Positions 23,387 through 34,691 of a DNA stretch of 64,000 nucleotides are shown piece after piece (position 1 is the first letter of the stretch; each line of letters begins with the position of its first letter). The stretch is from Gigaspora margarita (taxonomy: Eukaryota; Glomeromycota; Glomeromycetes; Diversisporales; Gigasporaceae): contig WTPW01000152.1 of assembly GCA_009809945.1 (NCBI GenBank), forward strand, positions 200,513 through 264,512, read 5' to 3'. The position numbers and the translations under genes are program-made. The notes under the pieces were generated by a model that saw nothing but the letters and a program-made list of their open reading frames with translations, did not search any database and was not told where the DNA came from.

Positions 23387-24394
23387 ATAATATTTATAGA
23401 TTTTACCTTCATAAGTGTAATACAATGCATTTGGAGAGGTTTTGACTATATTTTACTTTTATCTGGTTTTAAACAGCTTTAGCATATCTCTAAATACAGC
23501 AATTACATAATCTATATACTTTCATCTAAATATTTCCATTCTTTATAATAATATAGTTGAACTTTTAAAGTGCACACTATGAAGACCGAATCTTTAATAT
23601 TTGTATTTAGAGAATATGCACATCTATGAATAACAAGAACATGTTTTGGATCAGAATTTGAAAGTATATTTGTGAAGGTGAACACTTAAAAGATGTACTT
23701 AGGAAAGTTTTACTTAATTTGAACTATAGATTGAGATCATAGAATAAGCAAAAAAATTGAGCTCAATAATTTAATAAACTAAAAATTGATAGTACTGCTC
23801 ACTTAATAAAAACTAAAAATTGATAGTGCTTCTTACTTAATATTCATGTTGATAAAATTTAATGAGTAAAAATTTATTCAATAAATACTAATTCAATTGT
23901 ACTCTATAGTGTTTTTATATTGCCAATTCATGAAATTAATGAATAAAAATATTTTAAATAAAAAATTGTTTTGTAAACAGACCATACTTAATTGCTATGT
24001 GGTCTGCAAATTTAAATTTAAAAAAAATAAAAATAACCAATTGTTAATATAGCTTTTAGTGTTAAAATATTTTTATTTGCCCAGTTTTTAGGATTAGACA
24101 ATAAACTAAAATTTTGTAGATAAACAAAACTTCAAATTATACTATTTTATAATAAAAAATAACATATTAATTCTATAATTTTTATTTGTTTTTAGTTCAA
24201 TTCAATTATTTGGTCTAACAAAAAGATAATATTTTATTAATTAACCTTTTTTTTTTTGCTAAATTTTAAATTTAAATACTAACAATTTTGTTTACTATTA
24301 CTTCATTTTCAATCCAACTTTTAGCACACAATGATGCTCTTGAGGTTGCTGGATTGAGATAGTTTCAGGTTTGTGAAATTGTATTGGCTGCTAT

Positions 24395-26100
24395 TAAAAA
24401 GCTTGCTCATAAGCTACACTAGATGCTTGAATTGATAAGTAATTTCTAGCTATACAGGCTAGTGTTGAAAACTCTTTTCCATGTGCCTGCCACTACAATA
24501 AAAAAGCAATATGCTCATTACAAGACAAGACTAAATATCATTCTAATTTATCTACAGTTATCTGATTTCTGAAATTTGGTTTACAACACTATCATTTAAG
24601 CCTATGAAAGTAATTGTGTATCATAATAATATCATTATTCACTTTGTTAGATAAAACATTCATTGTTTATTAGGTGTAATATTATATTGGTTAAATACTT
24701 CTCTAATTTTATTAATTGCTCTAGTGGTTCAGGATCCTATTTCAAACAATGAAACCTTAGTCTGCAGGTCAAGAATTGTTGCAACAGTTGTTGCTTTATC
24801 AATTATAGATTCATACTCCTGAATTTTTTCACTAATTGATGAGGCCAACATATATTGACTAAAGCTATCATTACTTATATAATCCTGGAAATATTCTTGA
24901 ATACTGCTAAATACAAATCGAACATCAGCAATAGTTGGGTATGAAGATGCGAATAATAATTTTGTAGCTTTTCTAGAGATTCCATTAAGATAAGTATTTC
25001 CTAAATTAAAATATTACAATATTAAATTATATATTATAAGTATATTATATAAGCAAAGGGCAATTGTTCAAAATATCAATACATTTTTATCTTAATTTTG
25101 TCTCATGTTTCTGGTGTTAGCATTAAATTTTTAATGCTATGATAGTTAATAGCTAACATTTGCAAAGCAATTTGCATTTTGACTGCTTTTTTTAGCATGT
25201 AATATGTACTATTCTATTTTGTTACAATATCTAATTCTGGTTTTAAATAATCTATCTTTTGCACACTGAAATCTCTTAATTTATTGCATAAGTTTATTGA
25301 TAATTTAATTTTTGATATTAATAATCAGATGCTAGCAGGTTCTTGAGCAATAACCTCAAATTCATGATATGCAGCTAGATTTAGAATGTATACAGTACAC
25401 CAATAATGGTAAAAAGCCTGATTATTCAATTTTCTATATAGATTATCTGCTAAAGTTTTTCTACAAACTAACATTGCTGATGCATTGTTAGTGGTAAGAG
25501 CCAATATCTTATCTATAATATTAAATTCTCTGAGAATATTATTAATAGTAGTTGTTATGTTTGCTCCTGTATGATGTATAGTAAAGGGGATGATGTCTAA
25601 TAGGAATTGATAAAATTTCCAATGTTGATTGATGTAGTGAATTGTAATTCCAAGAAATGCTTGATTATTTATAGTTGATAACCACATGTCTGCTGTTAAA
25701 GAAACTTTTCCTAGAATTTTAGATAGAATATTAGTTATATTAATTCTTTGCTCATTGAAATAGTTAATAACCATATCTTTAACTTGATAACATTTAGGAA
25801 TTTTGTAACATGGATCTAAGATATTTATCATTTCAATAAATTTTTTATTTTCAACAACACGAAATAGTTGCTAGTCTAAAATTATCCAACTAATTAAAGC
25901 TATGCCACATTCTTTTTTTTGCTTTTCAGGCCATAGATCTTTACAGATAAATAATATCTTTGATTGTTGAGTTTTAATTTGTGAAACTTTTATGTTATAT
26001 TGGCTACTTAAATGCTTTTTCAAAGTTGAGTTTTCAGATTTATCTGAAAATTCAAACTTACATTTTTTACAAATTGGGTTATTTGATTTGTTAGGGTTAA
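24395..26100 (-). pseudogene. Decayed hAT transposase with BED finger
   Basis: Reading the minus strand: a BED-type finger (CKKCKFEF...STLKKHLSSQYN, about 26085-25990), then the hAT core open for 168 codons at 25325-25831 (KVSLTADMWLSTINNQAFLG; ALTTNNASAM; HYWCTVYILNLA, the last matching the usual H..RC.AHILNL block), stop-ridden remains to about 24660, and a C-terminal dimerisation motif (ARNYLSIQASSVAYEQAF at about 24460-24400). hAT transposases cut at TIRs and leave 8-bp duplications, the type seen at many elements here. Several stops show it is inactive. Confidence 0.8.
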
Positions 26101-26395
26101 AAAAAAAAGTATTGCTATAAAGGTGATGGCTTGTTTGCAGAAATAATATTTGTCTTTGTTATCAAGATTGATTCGGTAGAAATAGTATTTGTTTCTGATA
26201 TTGAGGATGATGAACTAGTATTTATTTTTAATGCTAAAGATGGTGAACTAGTATTTGTTTCTAATATTAAATAATCATCATAATCATAATATTCATACTC
26301 ATAATTATCTTGTAACCATAATCTGAATTTTGTTTGGAATTCATTTTTAACAATGAATTGTTTGAGTAGGTTTACAATATGATATTTATAATATA

Positions 26396-26543
26396 TATAG
26401 TGAGACACTTCTAAGTACACCTTCTCTAAGCACATGACCCTTTCTAAATGTGCTCTCAAATCTGATCTAAATATATTCTTAATCACTATTGCATTTTTTT
26501 ATTGTTCTTTAAATGCATATATATATTTAAAAAGGTCTAACTA
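26396..26543. mobile_element. TIR MITE copy related to 23213-23386
   Basis: TATAGTGAGACACTTCTAAG at the left and a diverged complement ending GTCTAACTATA at the right, with interior TTTTATTGTTCTTTAAATGC shared with 23213-23386. The 123-aa minus-strand frame at 26115-26486 runs through it and is not a real gene, although its downstream part touches the hAT remnant. Confidence 0.55.
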
Positions 26544-26747
26544 TATATATTGATAGCTTTTTTATAATGAATATTCTTGTCTTCTTTTTAGAACCTATTT
26601 GTATTATAAAAATTGTTCATTATATTAATCTGCAAACAAAAGTAGTTTAACAATGACACAAGTATCCTTATAATTCCTCATAATAAGGCAGAGTTGGGGG
26701 TAACAGTATCAAATAATACTTTTCATGATAGTAGTGCTGATTATTAT

Positions 26748-27690
26748 ATTGGTAACAGGTAGCGTTTTTGCTCTGCAATGCACTTATGCAAAATTTGTGC
26801 ATATGTATGCATATCGTATAAAGAATAACCATATTCCTGTATTCTATTTTTTTCTCATAAATTTTTTTTAAAATACTTACAATCATGATTAACATAACAA
26901 GTAAAAATTCTACACAATACCCAAATGATTATTGTGACAAGTTTTTTTTATATATGTTGTGCATTAAGGTAATCATTCACGATTAATAGGCTCTGTTAAT
27001 AAGTTGCATGTATACAAGATTTTTTCATATATGTTAGTTGATCATGATAACTCAGTAGGTGCTCACGCATGATATCTGTAAATGTAGTTATGAAAAAAAA
27101 TTTTTAAAAAAACAATTTTGCCTAACCAGTTCATTTCTTGTGTACCCCTGATTAGTTATCTTTATGATCTGTTAACTTCTGTCAACTGACAAAAAAAAGA
27201 TCTGTAACAGACCACCAGAGTGAGTATAAAGTTTAATTCTTTTCACTTTAACAATGGTTTTCAAAAGAATATATGTGTAATTAACCATAATCATATATTC
27301 GTTCAATAAATACTGGGGTAAGTATGAAGTTTAATTTTGTTCACTTTAACGATTGTGTTTCAAGACAATGTATGATTACTGTAATTATTTAGTTGTTCAA
27401 TAAATTACTAGGATGAGTCAAGTGATTGTAGTAATTGTATAGGTATGCAGCGATCTACAAATTTGATCAAAAAGTACATCAGTTTGCAAACTATGATAAT
27501 TGTTCAATAAATTACCAGCATGAATATGAAGTTTAATTCTTTTTACTTTAACAATTGTGTTTCAGGTCAATATATAATTAATCATAATTATTTAATTGTT
27601 TAATAAATTACCATGCATAAATTTAAATTGACCAGTTTAATTCCTTAACCCTGTGCTGGAGGCTTGGTTTAATATGTGCTAATTCTAATA
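26748..27690 (+). mobile_element. Decayed Helitron-family copy
   Basis: The beginning (GCGTTTTTGCTCTGCAATGC) matches 42485-42510, the middle (TGATAACTCAGTAGGTGCTC near 27045) resembles the Helitrons at 33500 and 35270, and the end, CCTTAACCCTGTGCTGGAGG followed by TTAATATGTGCTAATT, is a degraded version of the Helitron 3' end at 33760-33797 (hairpin plus CTAGT). The match runs through two unrelated insertions or expansions (27218-27612). No Rep/helicase is present. Confidence 0.6.
27218..27612. repeat. Tandem repeat, ~95-bp unit, four copies
   Basis: Each unit contains GTATGAAGTTTAATTCTTTT, CACTTTAACAATTGTGTTTC, a TATGATTAATCATAATTA block and GTTCAATAAATTAC. Unit starts lie near 27222, 27318, 27412 (most diverged) and 27512. 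The array lies inside the Helitron-like copy and is non-coding. Confidence 0.75.
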
Positions 27691-27720
27691 AAAGAAATAG
27701 TTGAATGTTAAATAAATGAA

Positions 27721-28030
27721 TATTGTGCATATTTTAGCTTTGAATAATTTACAAAATAATTATAATTGATAAAAGAAACAAATATTGTGCATATTTTAGC
27801 TTTGAATAATTGACAAAATAATTATGATTAATAAAAGAAACAAATATTGTGCATATTTTAGCTTTGAATAATTGACAAAATAATTATGATTGATAAACAA
27901 AATGAATATTATACCTATTTTAGCTTTGATTAATTGACAAAATAATTATGATGATAAAAAAAACAAATATTGTGCATATTTTAGCTTTGAATAATTGACA
28001 AAATAATTATGATTAATAAAAGAATATTAA
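27721..28030. repeat. Minisatellite, 62-bp unit, five copies
   Basis: TATTGTGCATATTTTAGCTT starts at 27721, 27783, 27845, 27907 (TATTATACC variant) and 27969, a strict 62-bp period. Each unit continues GAATAATTGACAAAATAATT and ends in AAAAGAAACAAA. High identity suggests recent expansion. Confidence 0.9.
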
Positions 28031-28519
28031 GTTTCTTTTAACAAAGAATAATGTAGTTTATGCAACTGATTGTATAAATTTTTATAATTTGTAAATTTCT
28101 GTAAATAGTAAACAAGAAGGGAAAAACATGTATCTATGAATGTTTATTATTAGCATATATGTCAAAAGCATTTTGCTTTTACTCATTTTGTAGTAATAAG
28201 CTAATAGTTAACCTTATTATGTATCTTATTCTATTTTATGACAAAATCCAAGTAACAATTATGTAGAATTATTAATTATAACTACATATAATAGAATCAG
28301 TTCTTGCATTGCTATTGTAGTTGCAACCTAACTAATATGAGGTCTTTTCACTGCCTACATTTTGTTCAATTATTGAATATATACTTATCTGGTATGTTTA
28401 TATAACGATAGGAAAATTAGAGATTCTTTGTCAGAATACAGAATTGAATAACGCATGCATGTCACATTATATTGCATTATGTAATGCAAACCAAAAAACT
28501 TGTATTCACATACTATAAA

Positions 28520-28680
28520 CCACTGCATACAGTATCTAGTGTGACACAATTTTTTAAATACAATAGTGAAAAATTAAAATCACATGTATTTTATATCACA
28601 TAGTTATATAAATATTACCTTAAGAAATTGATCTAAATTGATCTAAATTATTTGGCACACATGGTACTGTATGCAGTGCT
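28520..28680. mobile_element. Small TIR MITE, ~160 bp
   Basis: CCACTGCATACAGTATCTAG with GTGTGACACAATTTTTT at the left is complementary to AAATTATTTGGCACACATGG with TACTGTATGCAGTG at the right (about 38-bp imperfect arms). Non-coding; superfamily not assigned. Confidence 0.65.
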
Positions 28681-29217
28681 CTACAAGAATTTTTAATTCC
28701 AAATTATTTTATCGGGTATTGTTTTGGAATTTAAATTACTTGAATTTAGGCTTTATTCATAGCAAATTAGGAGTTTGTATATTATTAAATGAAAAGTATT
28801 ACATTATGTATAGCTGCATTTGAGATAATGCATAAAAACAAGATGTATGCATATATAGTATATTTGAATGTGTAAAAGCTAATCTCTGAATAGTTAAAAA
28901 CACATTCGTATAGTAGTACATGCTATATATTAAATTTTATATACAAATTTTCAAAGCTTTAGTTAATGTCATTCTATGGCATATCATCGATATAATTCTT
29001 ATAAACTGTCCCTATAAGCAGATAATAGCAAAAAATCAAATATAAAAGGTCTTTTGAAATGCAATGGTAGTTATTATTTGTTCTAGTTATTATTCACTTA
29101 ATCAAATTATACAATATAAATCTTTAAGCAATTAATAAATATTATAAATACATATAACTATCTTGCGCCTTATTATTTTTTTTATTAAGGCAAACCCCTA
29201 AATTTTATATAAAAATT

Positions 29218-29589
29218 ATGGAAGAAGACAATTTACAATCTTATTCATCAGTCCAATCACTTGATGAGTTACTTATTAACCAACCCGATTTTCCAAGTGA
29301 TGAAAATGAAAATGAAGCATCTGAAAGATTAGGTTACAATAGTGTATCAAAAAAACAAAGCTGGATATGGAAATATTTTGAATTCAAGAAAGAAGTAGAA
29401 GTTATGAGAAAAAAATCCAATCATATTAATATTGAAGTTACATATTGTACTTGTAATGTAGTAAATAATTCTAGTATAAAATGTAATGCACAATTAAAAA
29501 CCGTAGGAAGGTCAACTTTGAAATTAATATCTCATTTATGGAACTATCATGGTATTACGCAGAACGGACATGAATCAGATGATACATAA
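29218..29589 (+). CDS. Small BED-finger-like protein (123 aa)
   Basis: The ATG at 29218 opens a clean 123-codon frame. The N-terminus is acidic (residues 1-37). A BED-finger-like segment follows: SWIWKYF (48-54), paired cysteines at 77, 79 and 89, STLKLISHL (99-107) and H106/H111. BED fingers bind DNA and head hAT transposases, but no transposase follows here. Upstream DNA is AT-rich with a TATATAAAA stretch at about 29203. It may be a stand-alone or domesticated finger gene, or the undamaged first exon of a lost transposon. Cysteine spacing is atypical, so zinc binding is uncertain. Confidence 0.5.
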   Translation: MEEDNLQSYSSVQSLDELLINQPDFPSDENENEASERLGYNSVSKKQSWIWKYFEFKKEVEVMRKKSNHINIEVTYCTCNVVNNSSIKCNAQLKTVGRSTLKLISHLWNYHGITQNGHESDDT

Positions 29590-29799
29590 AATGTATTATA
29601 TAACTAATAATAAAACAATAATGTTTGCAGATGCATAAATTTAAATTAAAATTTCTACTATTACTGAGTATTCTTTATATTAGAGTGTACGTTTAATTTT
29701 TTTAAATGTATAGCATAAGTTTATGTTAATATGAGAAGACATAAACTCCAGTTTGATCTGTTCTTCACTAATCTTTATTGTAATGTACTATTGAAAATA

Positions 29800-29885
29800 T
29801 TAAATAAAGCATAGACTCTTGATTCAGCTATAAATGTAAGACCTAAAGCGAATTCCTTATTGCTATTAGCAATAAGGAATTCGCT
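29800..29885 (-). pseudogene. C-terminal scrap of a Pif1/Helitron-type helicase
   Basis: The minus strand reads NKEFALGLTFIAESRVYALF, matching the conserved C-terminal motif of Pif1-family helicases (GLTFVALSR). The same motif occurs at 44400-44445. Nothing upstream on this strand continues the domain. The fragment ends at a perfect palindrome (29847-29885). Confidence 0.65.
29847..29885. repeat. Perfect 17-bp-arm palindrome
   Basis: AGCGAATTCCTTATTGC, a 5-base spacer TATTA, then GCAATAAGGAATTCGCT. The helicase scrap at 29800-29885 reads into it, so one arm is coding-derived and the other is its inverted duplicate, as produced by a fold-back repair event. Extrusion as a cruciform is possible. 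Confidence 0.9.
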
Positions 29886-29889
29886 ATTT

Positions 29890-30590
29890 GTTAACTTTAA
29901 ATGTAATATTTTTTATTATAATTTAACAAATATATTCATATATTCCTATTCACAAAGTAATATATCAAAGATAATCATGTATTGTTCAGTCATATGATAT
30001 TTTGTATATTGCATCAATAATTTTATTGTGATGACTATATCCGTGATATTGGTAATCATTCACTACAAAATACAAACCAACTACATACTACTTTTGCTTT
30101 AATTGGCATATAAAAGACCCGGGTCTTTTACAAAAAAAAATCGTGTTATTTCTTTGAGAACGGTTGTGCCGAAATATGTTTAATTATATACCAACTCTAA
30201 TTTTTCCTTTGCCTCTACTATGCATAAGATAAATATACTCTTCAAACAATACCTTCAATACTTATTTACTTATCTATATAAAAAAAAAAAAAAATTTACA
30301 TTAATAAATAAAGGGTGCTCTGCCTGTAAATCATAAATTTAGCCTGGTACTAGTGGGTTTCCAGCTTGTCAGCCACATATCTAGTTCAGTACCAGCGGGG
30401 CATATGCCAAAACAGGTAATGTCCAAAATTGGACCGAATTAGTGTAAAAATTAAAAAAAAATAAGAGTTTTTTTTTTTTCTTTTAAGACATCGTGAGCGT
30501 TGTGAGCATGGAGATCAGAACTAATAATATATATAAAAAAAAAATTAAAATGGGGTTTTTTTTTCTTTTGAGACATTGTGAGTAGAGATG
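29890..30590. other. No gene; short palindrome and paired T-rich modules
   Basis: Contains the perfect 20-bp palindrome TAAAAGACCCGGGTCTTTTA at 30111-30130. Two modules of the form (A)n-(T)n followed by CTTTTRAGACATYGTGAG lie near 30445-30500 and 30535-30592. No coding potential. Confidence 0.6.
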
Positions 30591-30593
30591 GGT

Positions 30594-30690
30594 TTCATGC
30601 GTGCGCATGATTCCTCAATCATGCGCATTAATGCGCATGTTTCCGAATCATGCGCATTAATGCGCATGTTTCCGAATCATGCGCATTTTA
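30594..30690. repeat. ATGCGCAT tandem repeat, ~31-bp unit
   Basis: Three copies of AATCATGCGCATTAATGCGC followed by ATGTTTCCG, the first being a variant starting CATGCGTGCGCATGATTCC. ATGCGCAT is itself palindromic. AGATGGG at the left and CCCATC at the right are short complementary edges, so a tiny element is possible. Confidence 0.8.
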
Positions 30691-30749
30691 TCCCATCAAG
30701 ATTTTATATAGAAAAATTAAATATAAATTAAATATAATTAACATTCTAA

Positions 30750-31852
30750 TCTATCTATATAATTCAATTCTGGGTCTGTTCGCTTTAAAATTTTTGATTA
30801 GTCATATCCGAAAAATGTGACCTGAATGTGGGAAAACTAACAGATGATTATGACGATTATCATGGTTGGGTAATTATTGTAGCATTCAAGTAATTATTAT
30901 TTTATTTTTTAACGCCCTTATTAACGCCCTTAAGCAAACAAAATCGTGAAACGTGAATTTGCCAAATTTACTTTGGTTGTTTGATTGCCTAATATTTACA
31001 AACTATTTTGGGTTAAAACAAGCTCACGAATTTTAAAACGTTTTGTATAATGATTTCAAGTTCAAGAATAATTGCAAGTGCAAGAACAAATGCAAGAACA
31101 CGACAAATGCTCCGCGATAGATAAAACATAAGATTAATAAAAAAAATAGTGAATATATTAGCAAATATCAAAAAAAATTACATTCAACCAAATATTTAGA
31201 TGATTGTTTTCTAGAACTAATTTTCCACTAATTTTCTCAGCGAATCCTAATTTTATGTCGATCTACCAACAAATAAAATAAAATCACGGTTACGTTCAAA
31301 AAGTGATCAGTGTACTAAAACTAATATAGCTAAATAATCAAGTTATTGTGCTTTAACGTTTTTGATTAGTTATATAACCCGTGATCAAAATGTTAAGACT
31401 AATATATCGATGAGCAAGTTATAATCAAAAATGTTATCACAATTACAATTGATATGAGAAAATATAATTGTAAAGAAATGTGTCATAGTTGATGAATACT
31501 AATACAAATTTGTACTTGCAAACATGACATTGTACATCGTAATTGGGAATCAATCAAAACAAAATAAAATATCCCGCAGTCACAAATGTCCTGTCTGCAC
31601 CAAAATATCTGCTAATTTCATATGTGAGTATATAAATCTTAACCATATACTGTAGTTAATAGAATAGTATGTTCAGTAACAGAATTTTTTTGTGACGATC
31701 CAATGCAAACTAACTCAGCATATTTATGAATATTATATTATGCGAATTTACAGATTTTTATGAATATTATATTATGCGAATTTACAGATTTTAACTAAGG
31801 TTTTAAAGTTTTATACAAAACTTCCGTGGCAGAGCCACGGGTCAGATGCTAG
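30750..31852 (+). mobile_element. Non-autonomous Helitron, ~1.1 kb
   Basis: The 5' end TCTATCTATATAATTC begins with TC after an A. The 3' end has a perfect hairpin CCGTGGC-AGA-GCCACGG (31824-31840), then GTCAGATG and CTAG, followed by T in the flank: the Helitron rule (5' TC, 3' hairpin plus CTRR, insertion between A and T). No Rep/helicase. The interior includes a direct duplicate GAATATTATATTATGCGAAT near 31725 and 31760. Confidence 0.8.
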
Positions 31853-32231
31853 TATATTCTCAAATTATATAATAAGATAAGCAACGATGAAGTTTACAAT
31901 TAGCTAATTTGTAAAAATTTATATATGTAGGTAAAATCTGATTAAGAATCAATATGTATCTATTTCAAAAAAATAAAAATGCAAGCCAAAGTGAAATAAG
32001 TAATTTACGTTGTTTACCTAAAAATTGCGAAAGTATCTTACGTATATTACATTGTACGATAAAAAATTTGATATTGTATGATTATCCGTTTTGCTAACAT
32101 TATCGCTGTTAACTGCGGAAATATTAATATGTTTAACGAAATACTTGAGATATGTAATAGCAATAGTCTTTACATCATTTATATGTATTCGATCATCTAA
32201 CAAAAGCATTCTGGGCACCACCAAAAGTGCA

Positions 32232-32885
32232 GTGACATGAATCATTGGGGTGCGCTGTGGCCTATGTAAATCAAAACTATATGTAGTATCATATAAAAAT
32301 TAAATATTGGAGATTTTTGTAATTAGTGATCAGGATATTTGATCAGAATAATGTATCGGGTTATTTATCACTTTTTATATATATTTTAATAGTAAAGAAT
32401 GAGTTGAATGTTTTTAGATGTCCAGAGCGAATTACTTTATTTTTTCAATTTTTTTTTATATTAAATCCATTCTTAAACACGTTAATAACAAAGTTACGTT
32501 AAAAAATTTTATCTCTAGTATTAAATTTTTTTTACCTGCAACGTAAATATCTCTCTTTGGATAGTACACAATAGTCAACTTGAAATTTAAATATTAATGT
32601 TAAAAAAATTTCAACGTAATTTTGTTATTAACGTGTTTAAGAATGGATTTATGCAAAAAAATTTTGAAAAAAGTAAAGCAATTCGTTCTAGATATCTAAA
32701 ACATTCAACTCATTCTTTACTATTAAAATATATATAAAAAGTGATAAATAACCCGATACATTATTCTGATCAAATATCCTGATCACTAATCACAAAAAAT
32801 CTCCAATATTTAATTAATTTTTATATGATACTACATATAGTTTTGATTTACATAAGCCACAGCGCACCCCAATGAATCATGGCAC
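32232..32885. mobile_element. Fold-back MITE, ~654 bp
   Basis: Almost the whole element is one inverted repeat. Outer ends GTGACATGAATCATTGGGGT and GCGCACCCCAATGAATCAT pair; inner arms meet near 32560 (AACACGTTAATAACAAAGTT against its complement near 32618). Arms are about 93 percent identical. A related end is at 60173. The 75-aa minus-strand frame at its left edge is a shadow. Superfamily unassigned. Confidence 0.88.
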
Positions 32886-33240
32886 GAACGTAGCGTATAA
32901 TTTTAATAATCTTCACTATTTTTGAAACGCTATTTTTATGTTGCTCTTACCAGCCGTTAATTTGTAAATTTAAGTTTTTTTAAAGGAACAATTAATGGTA
33001 ATCGTATATGTTGCGGCTGCTTCGTGTCTCGTCACGGCACTTTGGATGGTCGATTCCATCGAATTATGTACATACATAGCATGCATAATTATCTTTATAC
33101 TTATAAGTATGATCCTCTTTATATTTATAAGTATGATAAGTCTGATTATCTATATCTTCTATATATTACAAAGAAGGGCTGAGGGATAAAAAAAAAGTCT
33201 TTCTGCATAACGATGGTGCGAATTAGTCTATGAGTAACGG
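32886..33240. other. Intergenic, no supported gene
   Basis: A 64-aa frame at 32995-33189 is hydrophobic (VVAAASCLVTALWMV-like start, Ile/Phe-rich tail) but is encoded by a duplicated CTTTATATTTATAAGTATGA repeat and lacks gene-like context. I do not call it a gene. Confidence 0.5.
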
Positions 33241-33249
33241 AGTGATATT

Positions 33250-33796
33250 TTGATTTGCAAATTTAATTATTTCGTATCATGCAAAAGATAACGTACGTAC
33301 GTATAATGATATCATGTATATGAGCAATTTTTGGTCAAATTAAGAGAATAGGTAAAGGTTCTGTAATACGTAATTGAGAATCCTGTTAATGACTATCGTA
33401 TGCTTGGGTTTGTATTTTTAGTTAATCAGGAAGCTTCCTTATAATAAAGTTCTGCATAATCCTGTTGATTATTATGTACACATACAATAGGAAGGTTTGT
33501 CCTGATTAATGATCAGTAGAACCGTCTGTGCATGATAACTGCGAAGATTATAAGCCACGTATTATTTTAAAACCTGTATGACATCATTCAAAATGTATTT
33601 TCAAAATAACGCTATACATACCTGTTCTGTTAATTGATTGTAATGCGAGTTTTCGAACCAGTTTAGTAATATTGTGTTTCATTTCAAATGTCAAAATTTT
33701 TTATATTATGCGTAAATTAAAAAATATGCATTAATTTAAGTTGACTACCGGTATAACCCCTTAACACCGTGCTGGAGACACGGGCTAATATGCTAG
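33250..33796 (+). mobile_element. Helitron (plus-strand copy), 3' end at 33796
   Basis: The 3' end has hairpin CCGTG-CTGGAGA-CACGG (33767-33783), then GCTAATATG and CTAG with T following. The block AATTGAGAATCCTGTTAATG ... GTAGAACCGTCTGTGCATGA matches, in inverted orientation, 35215-35390. This copy lacks the MITE present in the other at the equivalent site near 33350. The 5' terminus is uncertain and lies left of 33290, near the ACGTACGTACG tract. Confidence 0.72.
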
Positions 33797-33938
33797 TTAA
33801 ATATACGCATGCATTGCTAATAGCTCCAGATTGAGAATGAGCAGCATACCGATGCATCATCGCAATTGATATGCTCTAGAAATAGCAACTATAATTGCTC
33901 CGGATATCGCCTTTAATTCGTTATGTGTAGCATTGGCC

Positions 33939-34106
33939 GATTTTTACAGGGCAATCCCAATTTCCTAGTAGCAAATTATTAGCTTGGCACTTTTCATTTA
34001 ATGAACGGCTACGATTTCATTAGTAAAATTTTTTGTGATCCTGGGCAAAATTGATTATTTCTGGACTTGCCGACCAGGAACTTTGGGGATCTTCCTGTAT
34101 GAGTTA
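33939..34106. mobile_element. GATTTTTAC MITE, copy 1 (168 bp)
   Basis: Starts GATTTTTACAGGG, ends CCTGTATGAGTTA. Flanks GCATTGGCC (33930-33938) and GCATTAGCC (34107-34115) form a 9-bp target duplication with one change. Shares TTCATTAGTAAAATTTTTTG with copies 2 and 3. Nine-base duplications fit MULE-type transposition. Confidence 0.82.
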
Positions 34107-34458
34107 GCATTAGCCGGTGGTCTCAATTTGTAGATTTGTTCATGTAATCTTGCAAAAAAAAGTAAACATTTTAAGCCTCATTTGATTTGGACACGTACGT
34201 ACGGAATTCTTCAAATCATACAAATATAGGTTAAACTATTTAATTGTGTATGAGAGTAAATCAAAAATTTTTGCTGTTTCTTTAAGGTATTCCGCACTAT
34301 ACATCTGTTTGTGCTTTATTAAATGAGCCAATAAAAATTTTTAGCAAAAAAGTGGATCCCTCCCCTTTTTACTGAATTAGCATATTAGTCCGTGCCTCCG
34401 GCACGGAGTTAAAGGTTTATACCGATAGTCATTCAAGTAGACGGGTATACGTATGCAC

Positions 34459-34691
34459 GATTTTTACAGGGATTTCCGGGTCGGATGCGTGGGATCTAGG
34501 TCAGCGTTTAGCTCTAATGGTTAGCGGATTCTATAGCAAAATTATCATCTGGGCATTTTTTTACTTAGTGAATGGATATGATTCCATTAGTAAAGTTTTT
34601 TATGATGGGACAAATTGATCAATTCCGATCCAGCAGACCATGATTCCGATGCACTCTGACGTATACCGACACGGAATTTTGGGACCCCTGT
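34459..34691. mobile_element. GATTTTTAC MITE, copy 2 (233 bp)
   Basis: Starts GATTTTTACAGGGATTTCC and ends GGGACCCCTGTG. Flanking CGTATGCAC and GTTATGCAC (34450-34458, 34692-34700) share seven bases of a probable 9-bp duplication. The inner arms GGTCGGATGCGTGGGATC and CCGATGCACTCTGACG are diverged complements. Confidence 0.78.

Noticed and set aside
32018-32245. 75-aa minus-strand frame
   Set aside because: Runs into the end of the fold-back element; no motif and no homologous look.
32995-33189. 64-aa hydrophobic peptide
   Set aside because: Built on a duplicated CTTTATATTTATAAGTATGA repeat, with no gene-like context.
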